Shown piece after piece: positions 1 through 8,854 of a DNA stretch of 64,000 nt. The position numbers and the translations under genes were made by a program. Numbering within the stretch: position 1 is the first letter of the stretch; the number at the start of each line of letters is the position of its first letter. The notes below the pieces were generated by a model that had not been told where the DNA came from, searched no databases, and saw only the letters and a program-made list of their open reading frames with translations. This DNA is from Bradyrhizobium diazoefficiens (GTDB taxonomy: Bacteria; Pseudomonadota; Alphaproteobacteria; Rhizobiales; Xanthobacteraceae), in contig NZ_JAFCKW010000007.1 of the NCBI RefSeq assembly GCF_018129965.1, forward strand, positions 62,001 through 126,000, given 5' to 3'.

Positions 1-1
1 G

Positions 2-253
2 CTCACCATGCTGGTGCGCCGCGCGGCGCTCGATCGTATCGGTCCTTTCGACGAAGCACTGCCGGCGACCTTTTTCATCGAGTGGCTTGGCCGCGCCAAG
101 CGCATGGGGCTGAACCATCGTTACGTCGACGACACCATCGCGCGGCGGCGGCTTCATCTCGCCAATGGCGGACGCACCAACACGGATGCGCAGAACATCG
201 AGACGCTGATGGCCTTGCGGCAGGCGATCAAGCGCTCGCGGCCGCCGGATTGA
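2..253 (+). CDS. Glycosyltransferase family 2, C-terminal fragment (cut by window edge)
   Basis: The frame is open to the left edge, so the gene starts outside the window; the first visible Met at base 8 is internal. The visible residues (LVRRAALDRIGPFDEALP, then an FIEW segment) match the part of family 2 glycosyltransferases where an R-x-x-x-x-x-x-G-x-F-D-E block precedes the acidic acceptor-side motif. The tail is basic. The last 26 bases overlap the 3' end of the convergent nucleotidyltransferase gene. The donor and acceptor sugars cannot be told. The family call rests on a short stretch. Confidence 0.7.
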   Translation, partial: LTMLVRRAALDRIGPFDEALPATFFIEWLGRAKRMGLNHRYVDDTIARRRLHLANGGRTNTDAQNIETLMALRQAIKRSRPPD

Positions 254-1802
254 ACACCAGTTTGTCGCCGATCCGGACAGATCGTACGAACAGGCCGAGA
301 CGGCGATGATCGGCCGACATGCCGAGGTCGTGCGGGCTGATGCGGCCCGGTATGCGCAAGGCGAGGATCACCCTTTCCGGCGATCCGCACACGGCCGCAT
401 CGACCTCCAGCAGCGCCGGCTTCGTCCGCGACGGCTTGAGCGCTAGTCTGACCGGCCGACCGATGCCCGCGTAGCAATAGACCACCACGCGCCGCCTCCA
501 CGGTCGCATGAAAGGCACGACTTCCAGCGTGAGCCTCGCGACCCTGGCCCCGGCATCGGCCACCGGAGCTTCGAGGACGGCGAACTCCTGCTCGGACCAG
601 CGTCCCTCCGATTCGGGAACCGAGAAGCCCCGTCGAAAGCAGACCTCGTCGCTTGCAACCGCAGGGGCGTCACGGATCTGCTGCCACAGCCGCGTCAGCA
701 TCAAGTTGCGGCGGAACCTGCTGAGTTCGGCGCAATCCATCAGGACCGCGCGAAGCACCTGCGGCGTCAGCGCGGCGGACCACGAAAAGGGACGAACGCG
801 CCCGCGCAGCGATCTGATCGCGGCGAGCAGCAGGTTCTGCCGCAGGCTGCGGTTCGACGGTGGCACCTTGCAGATAGAAAGTTCATTCGACTGCGCCGGC
901 TCCGCCGCTTGCCAGATCCGGTCGATCAGATCCGCCGGTATCGGCGCATGCGTCTCCTCACGGGCAAGTGCCAGCAGCGGCGCCGTGACCAAGCTGTCGC
1001 CATAACGCGCGACCAGCGTCTCGAAACGTTGCCAGTCGAGTTCGCCCCCGCAATGTCGAAGCAGCAGGCTGATCTCGATGATGCGCAACAGGATCTCTTG
1101 CTGCTCCCAGGGCTCCGGACGGATTGCGGCCACGAGCAGGTGCTCAGCGAGGCCTGGTATCATCACCTTGTGTCCGAAAAGTTCGGAAGCTTCCGCACTT
1201 GCAAACAGCTCTTCGACGAGACCTTCGCGCCGAACGCCGCTCATTGCGCGCCAATGCAGATCGATCGCCTTGCTGCCGTCGGACTTGGTCATCGCGACGG
1301 CGTGGGTATCCATGTCGAAATCCGACTCGGCGAAAAGCTCGATACGCATTCCGAGGCTATGGAAACCCTGCTGGATCAGCGCATCGACGCTCCGGCGCGC
1401 ATCCCTGCGCCGGACCAGCAGATCGTAATCGCCCGCGGTCCGCAGCGCGGCCAACTGTTTGTCGCGCGCGAACAACGCCCCACCCTTGAACAGGAGGACA
1501 GGGATGCCCGCGCGCTCGAGCGCCTGCTTCGCCTCGATCAGATCGCGCAGACGAACCATGTTCGAGAGCCAGATATGCTTGACGACCCCGCGCATGCGCC
1601 CGCTATCGTTGTCCTGAAGACCGGCCCGGTCCGCGGTCGCGGCGAGGAGGGGCATCATGCGATAGGCCAGATCGTCCGTGTTCTCGAATTTCTCCGTGGC
1701 GCGCCAGGTCCTGTAGGCCTGTTCGGCCACGGGAGCAGGTCCCAGGGCGGCCCGCAGAAACATCAGCTGGCGTGGCTCCAATATGGATGGGAACAGCGGC
1801 AT
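228..1802 (-). CDS. Nucleotidyltransferase family protein (NTP_transf_5-like)
   Basis: A protein of 524 aa. Residues about 100-130 read PVLLFKGGALF then RTAGDYDLLV, the Lys-Gly and D-x-D (D125, D127) pattern of the putative nucleotidyltransferase family PF14907. A further AIDLHWR segment near residue 180 is also typical. The C-terminal half has no recognised motif and looks like a beta-rich extension. The gene starts 7 bp after the stop of the membrane-protein gene upstream, so the two are probably one transcript. Members of this family occur in polysaccharide loci and in some peptide-modification clusters, where they are thought to transfer nucleotidyl groups; the substrate here is unknown. 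Confidence 0.75.
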   Translation of the reverse strand: MPLFPSILEPRQLMFLRAALGPAPVAEQAYRTWRATEKFENTDDLAYRMMPLLAATADRAGLQDNDSGRMRGVVKHIWLSNMVRLRDLIEAKQALERAGIPVLLFKGGALFARDKQLAALRTAGDYDLLVRRRDARRSVDALIQQGFHSLGMRIELFAESDFDMDTHAVAMTKSDGSKAIDLHWRAMSGVRREGLVEELFASAEASELFGHKVMIPGLAEHLLVAAIRPEPWEQQEILLRIIEISLLLRHCGGELDWQRFETLVARYGDSLVTAPLLALAREETHAPIPADLIDRIWQAAEPAQSNELSICKVPPSNRSLRQNLLLAAIRSLRGRVRPFSWSAALTPQVLRAVLMDCAELSRFRRNLMLTRLWQQIRDAPAVASDEVCFRRGFSVPESEGRWSEQEFAVLEAPVADAGARVARLTLEVVPFMRPWRRRVVVYCYAGIGRPVRLALKPSRTKPALLEVDAAVCGSPERVILALRIPGRISPHDLGMSADHRRLGLFVRSVRIGDKLVFNPAAASA

Positions 1803-1809
1803 GAGTGCC

Positions 1810-3252
1810 CTAATTGCCTTTCAGCGCAGCGCGATAGGGCGCAAAATCAATTCCGCGCAGGACCGGCAATTGATCGGGCTTGTTCGGATCGACCGGCCTG
1901 AATGTGATGTTCGGTCGCGGGTCGATCATCATGCGAACGACCCCGTCCTTGGCAAAGGCAATGCTGATCAGCGGAATCACCCATTCCATGCTCATCAGGC
2001 GCCAGTTCATGTCCTTCTCGGCGTCGCCCGTCACGAGCGTATCGTTCCAGCGCACGAGCCCCTGACCGGACGAAAGGCGCGACTGAAGATCCGCCACATA
2101 GGCGCGCCATCTGAGCGTCGCCGCGATATCCGCGCCCGTATGCGCCAGGATGAGCATCACCATGATGGCAAGGACGCCGCGCTGGAGCCAGATCCGCTCC
2201 GGGACATCCCACACGACGAAGCCGAGCATGACCAGACCGAGCACGAAGCTGAGGAACACGGGTTGGTACCGCGCGAGGACCTGAGAGCCCGGCGAGAAGC
2301 TCCACTCCTGTCCCAGCGCAACGAGCGCAAGCAGCCACACGAGGCAAAACGTCAGCAACACGGCTCGCTTCGCAACCATCGCGCGCGCGGGCGGCAGGCC
2401 GCTATCCGCCAGCACCAGGCCAGCCATGGCAAGGCAGCCGATCAACCCGGTCACTAGAGGCAGATTGACATGGCCGTCGACATACACGAAGGCGAGGCTG
2501 GCGAGGCCGTCAAGGACCATCGCGCGATCGGAGGGAACGCGCGGATTGACGACCCACCACACTTCGCGGGTCAGGATCGCCAGGATGATCGGGACGCAAA
2601 GGATCAGGAATACCTTCTCCAGGGAATTCGCGGCTGTCCGGTAGCGCACCGCGCACGCGACCAGCAGCACCGCCATCAGCGGAAACGCGCCCTCGTGCAT
2701 GCTGAATGCGACCGCGCATACCGCAAGGAACAGAATTTGCGAAACGATGTCTCGGGTCCGGAACACCAGCATGAACAGCAGACACCACCAGAAGCTGGTG
2801 GCCAGTGCCGACTCCCCGATCGCATTGAAGGATGTCGCAGCCCAGCCGACGGTCACGTGCAGCAGGGGAAAGATGATCCATCCCTTCCGGCTGCGGGGCG
2901 CGATCAACCAGCAGGCCGCGCATGTCAGAACTGGCAGGAACAGAAGCACGAATGTGAAGACCTGGCCGCGCTGAAACAGCGACATGTCGGTGAAGCGGGT
3001 GAGCGCCACGATCGGCGCCTGCCTGACGGCATTGACGGACACCCTTGCAGGTTCAACCAGCTGAAAGCCGTTACTGACCGCAATCCGGTAGAGATAATAG
3101 ACGCCGTCCTGAAACAGCCCACGCGCGTAGATCGCAGCAAACAGGCTTTGCAGCAGACCCAAGCCCACCACGAGACCGAGCAATCCTTTTGCCATCCAGG
3201 CTGACGTCGCCGGGGCCCTCGCGGTCACTGGAACTATCTTGGGCACGCACAA
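1810..3252 (-). CDS. Polytopic membrane protein of unknown function
   Basis: A protein of 480 aa with about 10-12 hydrophobic segments. The first lies at residues about 20-45 and others are spread to about residue 360, followed by a soluble C-terminal tail of roughly 110 aa. A pattern of a short luminal loop after the first helix (ARGLFQDGVYY) and many helices recalls GT-C type glycosyltransferases, but no catalytic motif is clear. Start: ATG at 3252 is the longest; an internal ATG at 3195 (MAKGLLG) sits just before the first membrane helix and is equally plausible. It is the first gene of a likely two-gene unit with the nucleotidyltransferase. I cannot name a function. Confidence 0.7.
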   Translation of the reverse strand: MCVPKIVPVTARAPATSAWMAKGLLGLVVGLGLLQSLFAAIYARGLFQDGVYYLYRIAVSNGFQLVEPARVSVNAVRQAPIVALTRFTDMSLFQRGQVFTFVLLFLPVLTCAACWLIAPRSRKGWIIFPLLHVTVGWAATSFNAIGESALATSFWWCLLFMLVFRTRDIVSQILFLAVCAVAFSMHEGAFPLMAVLLVACAVRYRTAANSLEKVFLILCVPIILAILTREVWWVVNPRVPSDRAMVLDGLASLAFVYVDGHVNLPLVTGLIGCLAMAGLVLADSGLPPARAMVAKRAVLLTFCLVWLLALVALGQEWSFSPGSQVLARYQPVFLSFVLGLVMLGFVVWDVPERIWLQRGVLAIMVMLILAHTGADIAATLRWRAYVADLQSRLSSGQGLVRWNDTLVTGDAEKDMNWRLMSMEWVIPLISIAFAKDGVVRMMIDPRPNITFRPVDPNKPDQLPVLRGIDFAPYRAALKGN

Positions 3253-3315
3253 TCAATCGAAGGAAATCAAGCGGCGAGAATAGGGCGGCACCCGCGGTTG
3301 TCAATCGAACGGACC

Positions 3316-4242
3316 TCAGCCTCCGCCCGGCTTGCGCTTGGGCGGCGTTGGGCCGTCCACCGGCGGCAGCGACTTCAGATAGGCCGCCATCGCGGCGCGA
3401 TCCTCGGGCTTGAGCAGCGCCGTGTTCTTGATCACAGGGCGCATCGCGCCCGACGCGCTGTCGCCCTCGGGCATGTCTCCGGTTTCGAGGAAGTCGGCAA
3501 TATCCTTCTCGCTCCATGAGCCGATCCCCTTCTGGGTGATGTTCGGCACCCACCCCTCGCCGTCCGGATTGGGCCCGCCGGCAAAACGCTGCGAGGTGAC
3601 GATGCCGCCGAGAACATTGCGCGGGCTGTGGCATTCGGCGCAATGGCCGAACCCGTTGACGAGATAGGCGCCGCGGTTCCATTGCGGCGAGCGCGATGCA
3701 TCCGGTGCAAACGGCTTGCGATCCATGAACAGCAGCTTCCAGATGCCGACATTGCGGCGGATGCTGAAAGGAAAGGGAACATCGTGATCGGGTGCCTTGC
3801 CCTGCACGGAAGGCAGCGTCTTGAGATAGGCGAAGATATCGCGGACGTCGTCGACATCGGCGATGTGGTAGGAAGTGTAGGGAAATGCCGGAAAATAGTG
3901 CGTGCCTTCAGGCGAAATGCCCCGGTTCACCGCATTGACGAAATCGCTCTCACTCCATCTCCCGATCCCGTCGGTGGGATCAGGAGAGATATTGGGCGCG
4001 TAGAACGTTCCGAACGGCGAGCCCAGCGGCAGGCCGCCGCCGAGCAGCAGGCGATCGGGCTGGTTCGGCACGGCATGGCAGGACGAGCAGCCGCCTGTGT
4101 TGAACAGTTCCTGTCCATTGGCGAGATCGGGCGCGCGCGTTCGCGCCGGCAAGGCCAATGCCGACGGCGCGGTCAGCCACCAATAGCAGCAGAAAGCCGC
4201 TGCGGCGGCGATCAGCACGGCAGGAATTGTTCGTCGCAGCAT
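3316..4242 (-). CDS. Diheme c-type cytochrome
   Basis: A protein of 308 aa with an N-terminal hydrophobic signal or anchor (residues about 6-30). It has two heme-binding sites, CSSCH at 52-56 and CAECH at 201-205. Each lies in a separate cytochrome c domain and is followed by conserved YAPNISP and WVPNITQ segments, as in the cytochrome subunits of membrane alcohol, aldehyde or gluconate dehydrogenases and related periplasmic electron carriers. It would act in the periplasm. No dehydrogenase partner is directly adjacent; a cytochrome c' gene and a molybdenum hydroxylase gene lie within 4 kb on the same strand, separated by the oppositely oriented CHRD gene, so a shared role is only a possibility. 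The tail is proline and lysine rich. Confidence 0.88.
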   Translation of the reverse strand: MLRRTIPAVLIAAAAAFCCYWWLTAPSALALPARTRAPDLANGQELFNTGGCSSCHAVPNQPDRLLLGGGLPLGSPFGTFYAPNISPDPTDGIGRWSESDFVNAVNRGISPEGTHYFPAFPYTSYHIADVDDVRDIFAYLKTLPSVQGKAPDHDVPFPFSIRRNVGIWKLLFMDRKPFAPDASRSPQWNRGAYLVNGFGHCAECHSPRNVLGGIVTSQRFAGGPNPDGEGWVPNITQKGIGSWSEKDIADFLETGDMPEGDSASGAMRPVIKNTALLKPEDRAAMAAYLKSLPPVDGPTPPKRKPGGG

Positions 4243-4398
4243 GGTGTGGTTCCATCGATTGCGGCATGAACTTACGGATCATGCCGCAATCGCTCCAGCC
4301 ACGAATAATTTAGATGGTTTGATCGGGCTTCGGGAATAAAGTGCAAGGCGCACTGTTTGCTGATTTGAGCGCAATCAGATTTCAACCGGGAGAGACCC

Positions 4399-4818
4399 AT
4401 GAACAAAGTCCTTTTTGCCACGTTGGCCCTTGGCGCCGCCGTCGCATTCGCCAGCCCCGCCAGCGCGGAGAAACTGAAGGCGACGCTGGACGGCAAGTCC
4501 GAGGTGCCCGCCAACACCAGCAGCGGCACCGGAACCGCCGATCTGGACTATGACGCCGCCACCAAGAAGCTCTCCTGGAAGCTGACTTATTCCGGCCTCT
4601 CCGGCCCCGCGACCGCCGCCCACTTCCACGGCCCCGCCGAGGCCGGCAAGAACGCCGGTGTCGCGGTCGCAATCCCGAATGCGACCTCCAGCCCGGTCGA
4701 AGGCTCCGCGACCCTGACCGACGCACAGGCCGCCGACCTGCTCGCCGGCAAGCTCTATGTCAACGTCCACACCGCGGCCAATCCGGGCGGCGAAATTCGC
4801 GGACAGGTGACGAAGTAG
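4399..4818 (+). CDS. Secreted CHRD domain protein
   Basis: A protein of 139 aa. Residues 1-23 form a clear Sec signal peptide ending ASPASA before EKL. The rest is one CHRD domain, with the characteristic AHFHGPA segment near residue 75 and the closing YVNVHTAANPGGEIRGQ. CHRD domains are beta-sandwich modules first described in chordin; bacterial versions are small secreted proteins of unknown function. A good ribosome binding site (GGGAGAG) lies 6 bp before the ATG, and an intrinsic terminator follows at 4843-4877, so the gene is monocistronic. Confidence 0.93.
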   Translation: MNKVLFATLALGAAVAFASPASAEKLKATLDGKSEVPANTSSGTGTADLDYDAATKKLSWKLTYSGLSGPATAAHFHGPAEAGKNAGVAVAIPNATSSPVEGSATLTDAQAADLLAGKLYVNVHTAANPGGEIRGQVTK

Positions 4819-4842
4819 GCTCCGGGCCGCTTCGTTGCGATC

Positions 4843-4877
4843 AAGGCCGGTCGCGTGGATGCGCGCCCGGCCTTTTT
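4843..4877 (+). terminator. Intrinsic terminator of the CHRD gene
   Basis: AAGGCCGG (4843-4850) pairs with CCGGCCTT (4867-4874) around a 16-nt loop and is followed by a short T run. It begins 24 bp after the CHRD stop codon. Confidence 0.85.
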
Positions 4878-4914
4878 GATTCCGGTCAAATGGATCCGCC
4901 GGTCCTGCGACCGA

Positions 4915-5364
4915 CTATTTCAGCTTCACGCGATACGTCTCGTGGCAATCGTTGCAGCGGTCGTTGATCGCGGTGTAGGCGGCCTTGAGGCTTGCTGCGT
5001 CGGTGATCTTGCCCTTGACGTCGGCGATCGCCTTCTGCACCGGCGGGATCTTCGAATCGAAATCGGCCTTGTTCTGCCAGATCTTCGGCGAAGAGCCGTA
5101 GGTCGCATTCACCACGTCCTGCTTGGGATTGACCTCGAAGGTCTTGGCGATCTTGCCGACGTCGGCCTCGATGCTGGCAATGGCCTCGTCGACGGCCTTC
5201 TGATCGTAGGGGATATCGCCCTTCGTCATCTTCAGGATGACGCCATACTGGTTCTTGGCGATCGAGCGCATCAGATTGTCCTGCTGGACCGCAATCTCCT
5301 GCTGCGCCATTACGGCGCCAGCACCCAGCAGCAGGGTGCCCGCAACAATCATCGTCCGCTTCAT
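4915..5364 (-). CDS. Cytochrome c' (class II cytochrome c)
   Basis: A protein of 149 aa: signal peptide 1-20 (cut after VMA), a four-helix bundle body, and a single CNDCH heme site at 137-141 close to the C-terminus, followed by ETYR. The C-terminal heme site with its preceding helical body is diagnostic of cytochrome c' (PF01322). These periplasmic proteins bind NO or CO at a five-coordinate heme and are linked to NO tolerance. Start: the ATG at 5364 opens the signal peptide and has a GGAGAA ribosome binding site; longer readings run into the neighbouring gene's antisense. It lies downstream of the molybdenum hydroxylase on the same strand, with a hairpin between them. Confidence 0.92.
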   Translation of the reverse strand: MKRTMIVAGTLLLGAGAVMAQQEIAVQQDNLMRSIAKNQYGVILKMTKGDIPYDQKAVDEAIASIEADVGKIAKTFEVNPKQDVVNATYGSSPKIWQNKADFDSKIPPVQKAIADVKGKITDAASLKAAYTAINDRCNDCHETYRVKLK

Positions 5365-5423
5365 TGACTTGTTCTCCGGCTCGGGAAGGTCTTGGGGAAT
5401 AGGCCGTCCATGACTAGAACCCG

Positions 5424-5447
5424 GCGGCGGGCATTTATTCCCGCCGC
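5424..5447 (-). terminator. Hairpin after the molybdenum hydroxylase gene (weak terminator or mRNA end)
   Basis: GCGGCGGG (5424-5431) and CCCGCCGC (5440-5447) are perfectly complementary around an 8-nt AT-rich loop, 12 bp past the hydroxylase stop codon. There is no T run on either side, so it may stabilise the mRNA end or terminate only partially. Confidence 0.4.
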
Positions 5448-5459
5448 GGGAACCGGGGC

Positions 5460-7769
5460 TCACAGGCTGTGGCGCCGATGGTGCTCGTTGATGGCGATCC
5501 ACACGCGCTCCGGCGTCGCCGGCATGTCGATGTGGTCGATCTTGTATTCGCGCCAAAGCCCGTCGACGATGGCGTTGACGATCGCCGGACAGGAGCCGAT
5601 CGCACCGGCCTCGCCCGCCCCCTTCACGCCCATCGGATTGGTCGTGCAGGGGATGTTGTGGGTCTCGAACACGAAGGTCGGGCCATCCGCCGCACGCGGC
5701 AGCGCGTAGTCCATGTAGGTCGCGGTGATGAGCTGGCCGTCGCCGGGGCCATAGACCACCTGCTCCATCAAGGCCTGGCCGATGCCCTGCATGGCGCCGC
5801 CATGCACCTGGCCTTCGAGCAGCAGCGGATTGAGCGTCTTGCCGAAATCGTCGACGATCACGTAATTGACGATCTTGATGATGCCGGTGGCCGGATCGAT
5901 CTCGACCTCCGCGACATGGGTGCCGTTCGGATAGGTGCCGTCGGCGCTGGCGAAGGTCGCGCTCGCATTCAGCTTCGAGGGATCGGCGTCCGGCCGCTTG
6001 GCAAGATCGGCGAACGAGATCGAACGGTCGGTGCCGGCGATCCGCACGATGCCATCCGTGATCTCGAGATCGCCTGCGCTTGCCTCGAGCGCCTGCGCCG
6101 CGATCTCCTTCAGCTTCTTCCCGAGTTCGCGCGTGGCGCGCTCGACACTGACGCCGCCCGAGGGAATCGAGGCCGAACCGCCGGTGCCAAGGCCCGTGGC
6201 GATCTCGGCGGTGTCGCCCTGGTGGACGTGCACGCGTTCGGGCGCGACGCCGAACTGCTCGGCAACGATCTGGGCATAGGCGGTCTGGTGCCCCTGGCCG
6301 CTCGACTGCGTGCCGATCAGAACCGTGATATCGCCATTGGGGTCCATCCGCACATGGGCGGTCTCCTCGCCCATGGTGCCGCAGACCTCGACATAGCTCG
6401 CCAGCCCAATGCCGCGGATCAGTCCGTGTTTCTTGGCGAGCTTGGCGCGCTTGGGAAACTCCTTCCACTCGGCGATGTCCATTGCGCGCTTGAGATGCGC
6501 GGCGAAGTCGCCGGAGTCATAAACCTTGCCGGTGGCCGTCTTGTAGGGCAGCGCCTTCGGCTGGATGAAGTTCTTGCGGCGGATGGCGTCCGGCGTCATG
6601 TCGAGTTTGCGCGCACAGGCGTCGACGAGGCGCTCGATGACGTAGGCCGCCTCGGGCCGGCCCGCGCCGCGATAGGCATCGACCGGCACGCTGTTGGTGA
6701 ATACGGTCCGCACCCGGCAGTGGAAGGCCTGGATGTCGTAGAGGCCCGGCAGCATGCCGGCGCCGCCGTGAGGGATGTAGGGGCCGAAGGTCGACAGATA
6801 CGCGCCCATGTCGCCCATCAGGTCGCAATCCATCGCGAGGAACTTGCCGTCCTCGGCGAGCGCCATCTTTGCGGTGGTGACGTTGTCGCGGCCCTGCGCA
6901 TCGCCCATGAAATGCTCGGTGCGGTCGGCCGCCCATTTGACCGACTTCTTCAGTTTCTTGGCCGCGACCGCGAGCAAGGCGTATTCGCGATACGGAAACA
7001 GCTTCGTGCCGAACCCGCCGCCGACATCGGGGCAGATCACCCGCATCTTGTCGGTGGGGATCTTGAGCACGTTCTGGCAGAGGATGTCGCGCAGGCGATG
7101 GCTGCCCTGGCTGCCGATCGTCAGGGTCAGGTGATCGTTCTTGGAATCGTACTCGGCGACGGCCGCGCGCGTCTCCATGAAGCTTGCAACGACGCGCGGA
7201 TTGACGATGGCGATTTCAGCCACCGCATGCGCCTTGGCGAAGGCAGCTTCGGTCGCCTTCTTGTCGCCGATCGAAACATCGAACAGCACATTGCCCGGCT
7301 TGTCCGGCCAGACCTGCGGCGCGCCCTTCTTCACGGCGTTGACGAGGCCGGTCACCGCCGGCAGCGGCGACCATTTGACGTCGATCGCCTCGATCGCATC
7401 GCGTGCCTGATCGATGGTCTCGGCGACCACGAAGGCGACGGCATCGCCGACATGACGCACCTCGTCCTTGGCCAGGATCGGGTAAGGCGGCCCCTTGAAC
7501 GGCTCGGTCTCGAGATTGAACAGGCAGGGCAGATCGCCGAGATCGGCGACCTCGGCGGCGGTCAGCACCAGCGCAACACCAGGCAGCGTGCGGGCGTGGC
7601 TCGCATCGATGGTGAATTTGGCATGCGCATGCGGCGAGCGCAGCATCAGGGCGCGCAGCGCGGCCTGCGGCGCGTAATCGTCGGTATAGCGGCCCTTGCC
7701 GCGGATGAGCGCGTCATCCTCCTTGCGCAGCACGCTTTGGCCAACGCCGAACTTGATGGGAGCCGCCAT
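5460..7769 (-). CDS. Xanthine dehydrogenase family molybdopterin-binding subunit (form II CoxL-like)
   Basis: A protein of 769 aa. It shows the aldehyde oxidase/xanthine dehydrogenase fold: an N-terminal a/b hammerhead region (GKGRYTDDY near residue 27), the molybdopterin region with GTQSSGQGH, and the C-terminal KGAGEAGAIG with the catalytic Glu near residue 714. The active-site loop reads AYRGAGR (about residue 364). True CO dehydrogenases (form I) have AYxCSFR there, so this is a form II enzyme of unknown substrate. Start: ATG at 7769 (MAAPIKFG) is the family-like start with an AGGAC box upstream; an in-frame ATG at 7826 would add 19 unlikely residues. The usual FAD and 2Fe-2S subunits are not adjacent. 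Confidence 0.9.
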   Translation of the reverse strand: MAAPIKFGVGQSVLRKEDDALIRGKGRYTDDYAPQAALRALMLRSPHAHAKFTIDASHARTLPGVALVLTAAEVADLGDLPCLFNLETEPFKGPPYPILAKDEVRHVGDAVAFVVAETIDQARDAIEAIDVKWSPLPAVTGLVNAVKKGAPQVWPDKPGNVLFDVSIGDKKATEAAFAKAHAVAEIAIVNPRVVASFMETRAAVAEYDSKNDHLTLTIGSQGSHRLRDILCQNVLKIPTDKMRVICPDVGGGFGTKLFPYREYALLAVAAKKLKKSVKWAADRTEHFMGDAQGRDNVTTAKMALAEDGKFLAMDCDLMGDMGAYLSTFGPYIPHGGAGMLPGLYDIQAFHCRVRTVFTNSVPVDAYRGAGRPEAAYVIERLVDACARKLDMTPDAIRRKNFIQPKALPYKTATGKVYDSGDFAAHLKRAMDIAEWKEFPKRAKLAKKHGLIRGIGLASYVEVCGTMGEETAHVRMDPNGDITVLIGTQSSGQGHQTAYAQIVAEQFGVAPERVHVHQGDTAEIATGLGTGGSASIPSGGVSVERATRELGKKLKEIAAQALEASAGDLEITDGIVRIAGTDRSISFADLAKRPDADPSKLNASATFASADGTYPNGTHVAEVEIDPATGIIKIVNYVIVDDFGKTLNPLLLEGQVHGGAMQGIGQALMEQVVYGPGDGQLITATYMDYALPRAADGPTFVFETHNIPCTTNPMGVKGAGEAGAIGSCPAIVNAIVDGLWREYKIDHIDMPATPERVWIAINEHHRRHSL

Positions 7770-7918
7770 GGTCTTGTCCCGTCCTATGGTTGTTTTGCCG
7801 GCATATTGCCGTGGAAAGAGGGGCAAGGCAAACGGGGATTAGGCGGGACGTTGGTCGTGGGCGGGAAAAGCGGCGCGCACCTGTCACAGCGAAATTGTGA
7901 GGAAAGGACGCAGCTCCC

Positions 7919-8218
7919 TCATTTCCCTGTGCAGGTCGGTCGTCGCTGGCCAAGCGCCACCCTTGCAGCAGCGCGACAAAGCTTCTCCAATTTTCCCGAT
8001 CGGAACGTCCACCGACCACCATATGTGGAAATCTGGTAGTAGCCAGTCTTTCGACTGACGTCGTTGCGCGCGACATGTGAAATCATGAATTGATCGTTGG
8101 GCATCCGAACCAGTTTCAGAGTTTCAGGCGTCAATCGATTTCCTTCCATAGCGCGGCCAACCGCAGCAAAGATTTCCTGCAATTGGGTCGGCCAATATTT
8201 GGGATCGGTATCGTCCAT
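7919..8218 (-). CDS. Small hypothetical protein
   Basis: A protein of 99 aa with a mixed soluble composition (MDDTDPKYWPTQLQEIF at the start, a YYQISTYGGRWTF segment in the middle). No signal peptide, membrane segment or known motif is seen. It lies alone between the molybdenum hydroxylase and the GNAT gene, all on the same strand. The basic last 20 residues look less protein-like. The residue usage up to about residue 75 supports real coding, but no family is recognised. Confidence 0.5.
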   Translation of the reverse strand: MDDTDPKYWPTQLQEIFAAVGRAMEGNRLTPETLKLVRMPNDQFMISHVARNDVSRKTGYYQISTYGGRWTFRSGKLEKLCRAAARVALGQRRPTCTGK

Positions 8219-8271
8219 GAGGGGCTGTCCAAGACGGGTTCATCGATAAATGCGGCCGTGCCAAACGGAGC

Positions 8272-8796
8272 TCAATGAACAAACCTCTTTATCATAAGAA
8301 ATTTGTCGTACACGGCGTCACCGATGCGAACGGCACGCGGATCCGTCCCGTAGACCTCGAACCCGTTGCGCTTGTAGGTCTTGATGGCGGCGGTTGATTT
8401 CACCAACACGGCAAGATGCACCTGTTCGACACAGGACTCGGCATGAGCAAGAAGGTCCCTGATCAGCCGATCTCCGACACCTCTGCCGCGACAATTCTCC
8501 CTGACGTAGACCGTGTAGATCTGCCCCCTGTGTTTTGTTCTCATGTCCGCCGATACATAAAAGCCGGCGATTCCGATCAGGCTGCCGTATCCGAATGCGC
8601 CGAGCATGGTGCCGCCGAGCCAGTGGCGATAGGCCGCAAACATGGCATCGCCGCCCTCGTCCTCTTCGGGCGATCCAAACATCTCAGGGTAGACCCGAAG
8701 CGCCCCCGCGCGAATCTCGCGAAAGGCGTCCAGATCGTCGACGGTCAGTCGCCGGATTTCCAGGTCCGCCGGGGCAATGGTCGCATCTGACGTCAT
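8272..8796 (-). CDS. GNAT family N-acetyltransferase
   Basis: A protein of 174 aa covering one complete GNAT domain. LEIRRLTVDDLDAFREIR marks the first strand and helix. IYTVYVRENCRGRGVGDRLIRD contains the acetyl-CoA pyrophosphate loop (R-G-R-G-V-G), and the ending AAIKTYKRNGFEVYG is the conserved Y-x-x-x-G-F segment. It should transfer an acetyl group from acetyl-CoA to an amine in the cytosol; the acceptor is unknown. It has no operon partner; the DUF1127 gene lies 58 bp upstream on the same strand. Confidence 0.9.
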   Translation of the reverse strand: MTSDATIAPADLEIRRLTVDDLDAFREIRAGALRVYPEMFGSPEEDEGGDAMFAAYRHWLGGTMLGAFGYGSLIGIAGFYVSADMRTKHRGQIYTVYVRENCRGRGVGDRLIRDLLAHAESCVEQVHLAVLVKSTAAIKTYKRNGFEVYGTDPRAVRIGDAVYDKFLMIKRFVH

Positions 8797-8854
8797 GATC
8801 GGCGTCCTTCTGTTGGCAAGGCGGGGTATCTTATGGGCAGGGAAAGATGATCGC

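Noticed and set aside
5460..7769. Aerobic CO dehydrogenase large subunit (coxL)
   Set aside because: The active-site loop reads AYRGAGR, not AYxCSFR, and the partner subunits are missing, so CO oxidation is not supported.
5469..8039. An 856-codon open frame on the plus strand opposite the molybdenum hydroxylase gene
   Set aside because: It is the antisense of a clearly functional gene, its composition (Arg, Asp, Gly, His rich) has no motifs, and such long shadows are expected in G+C-rich DNA.
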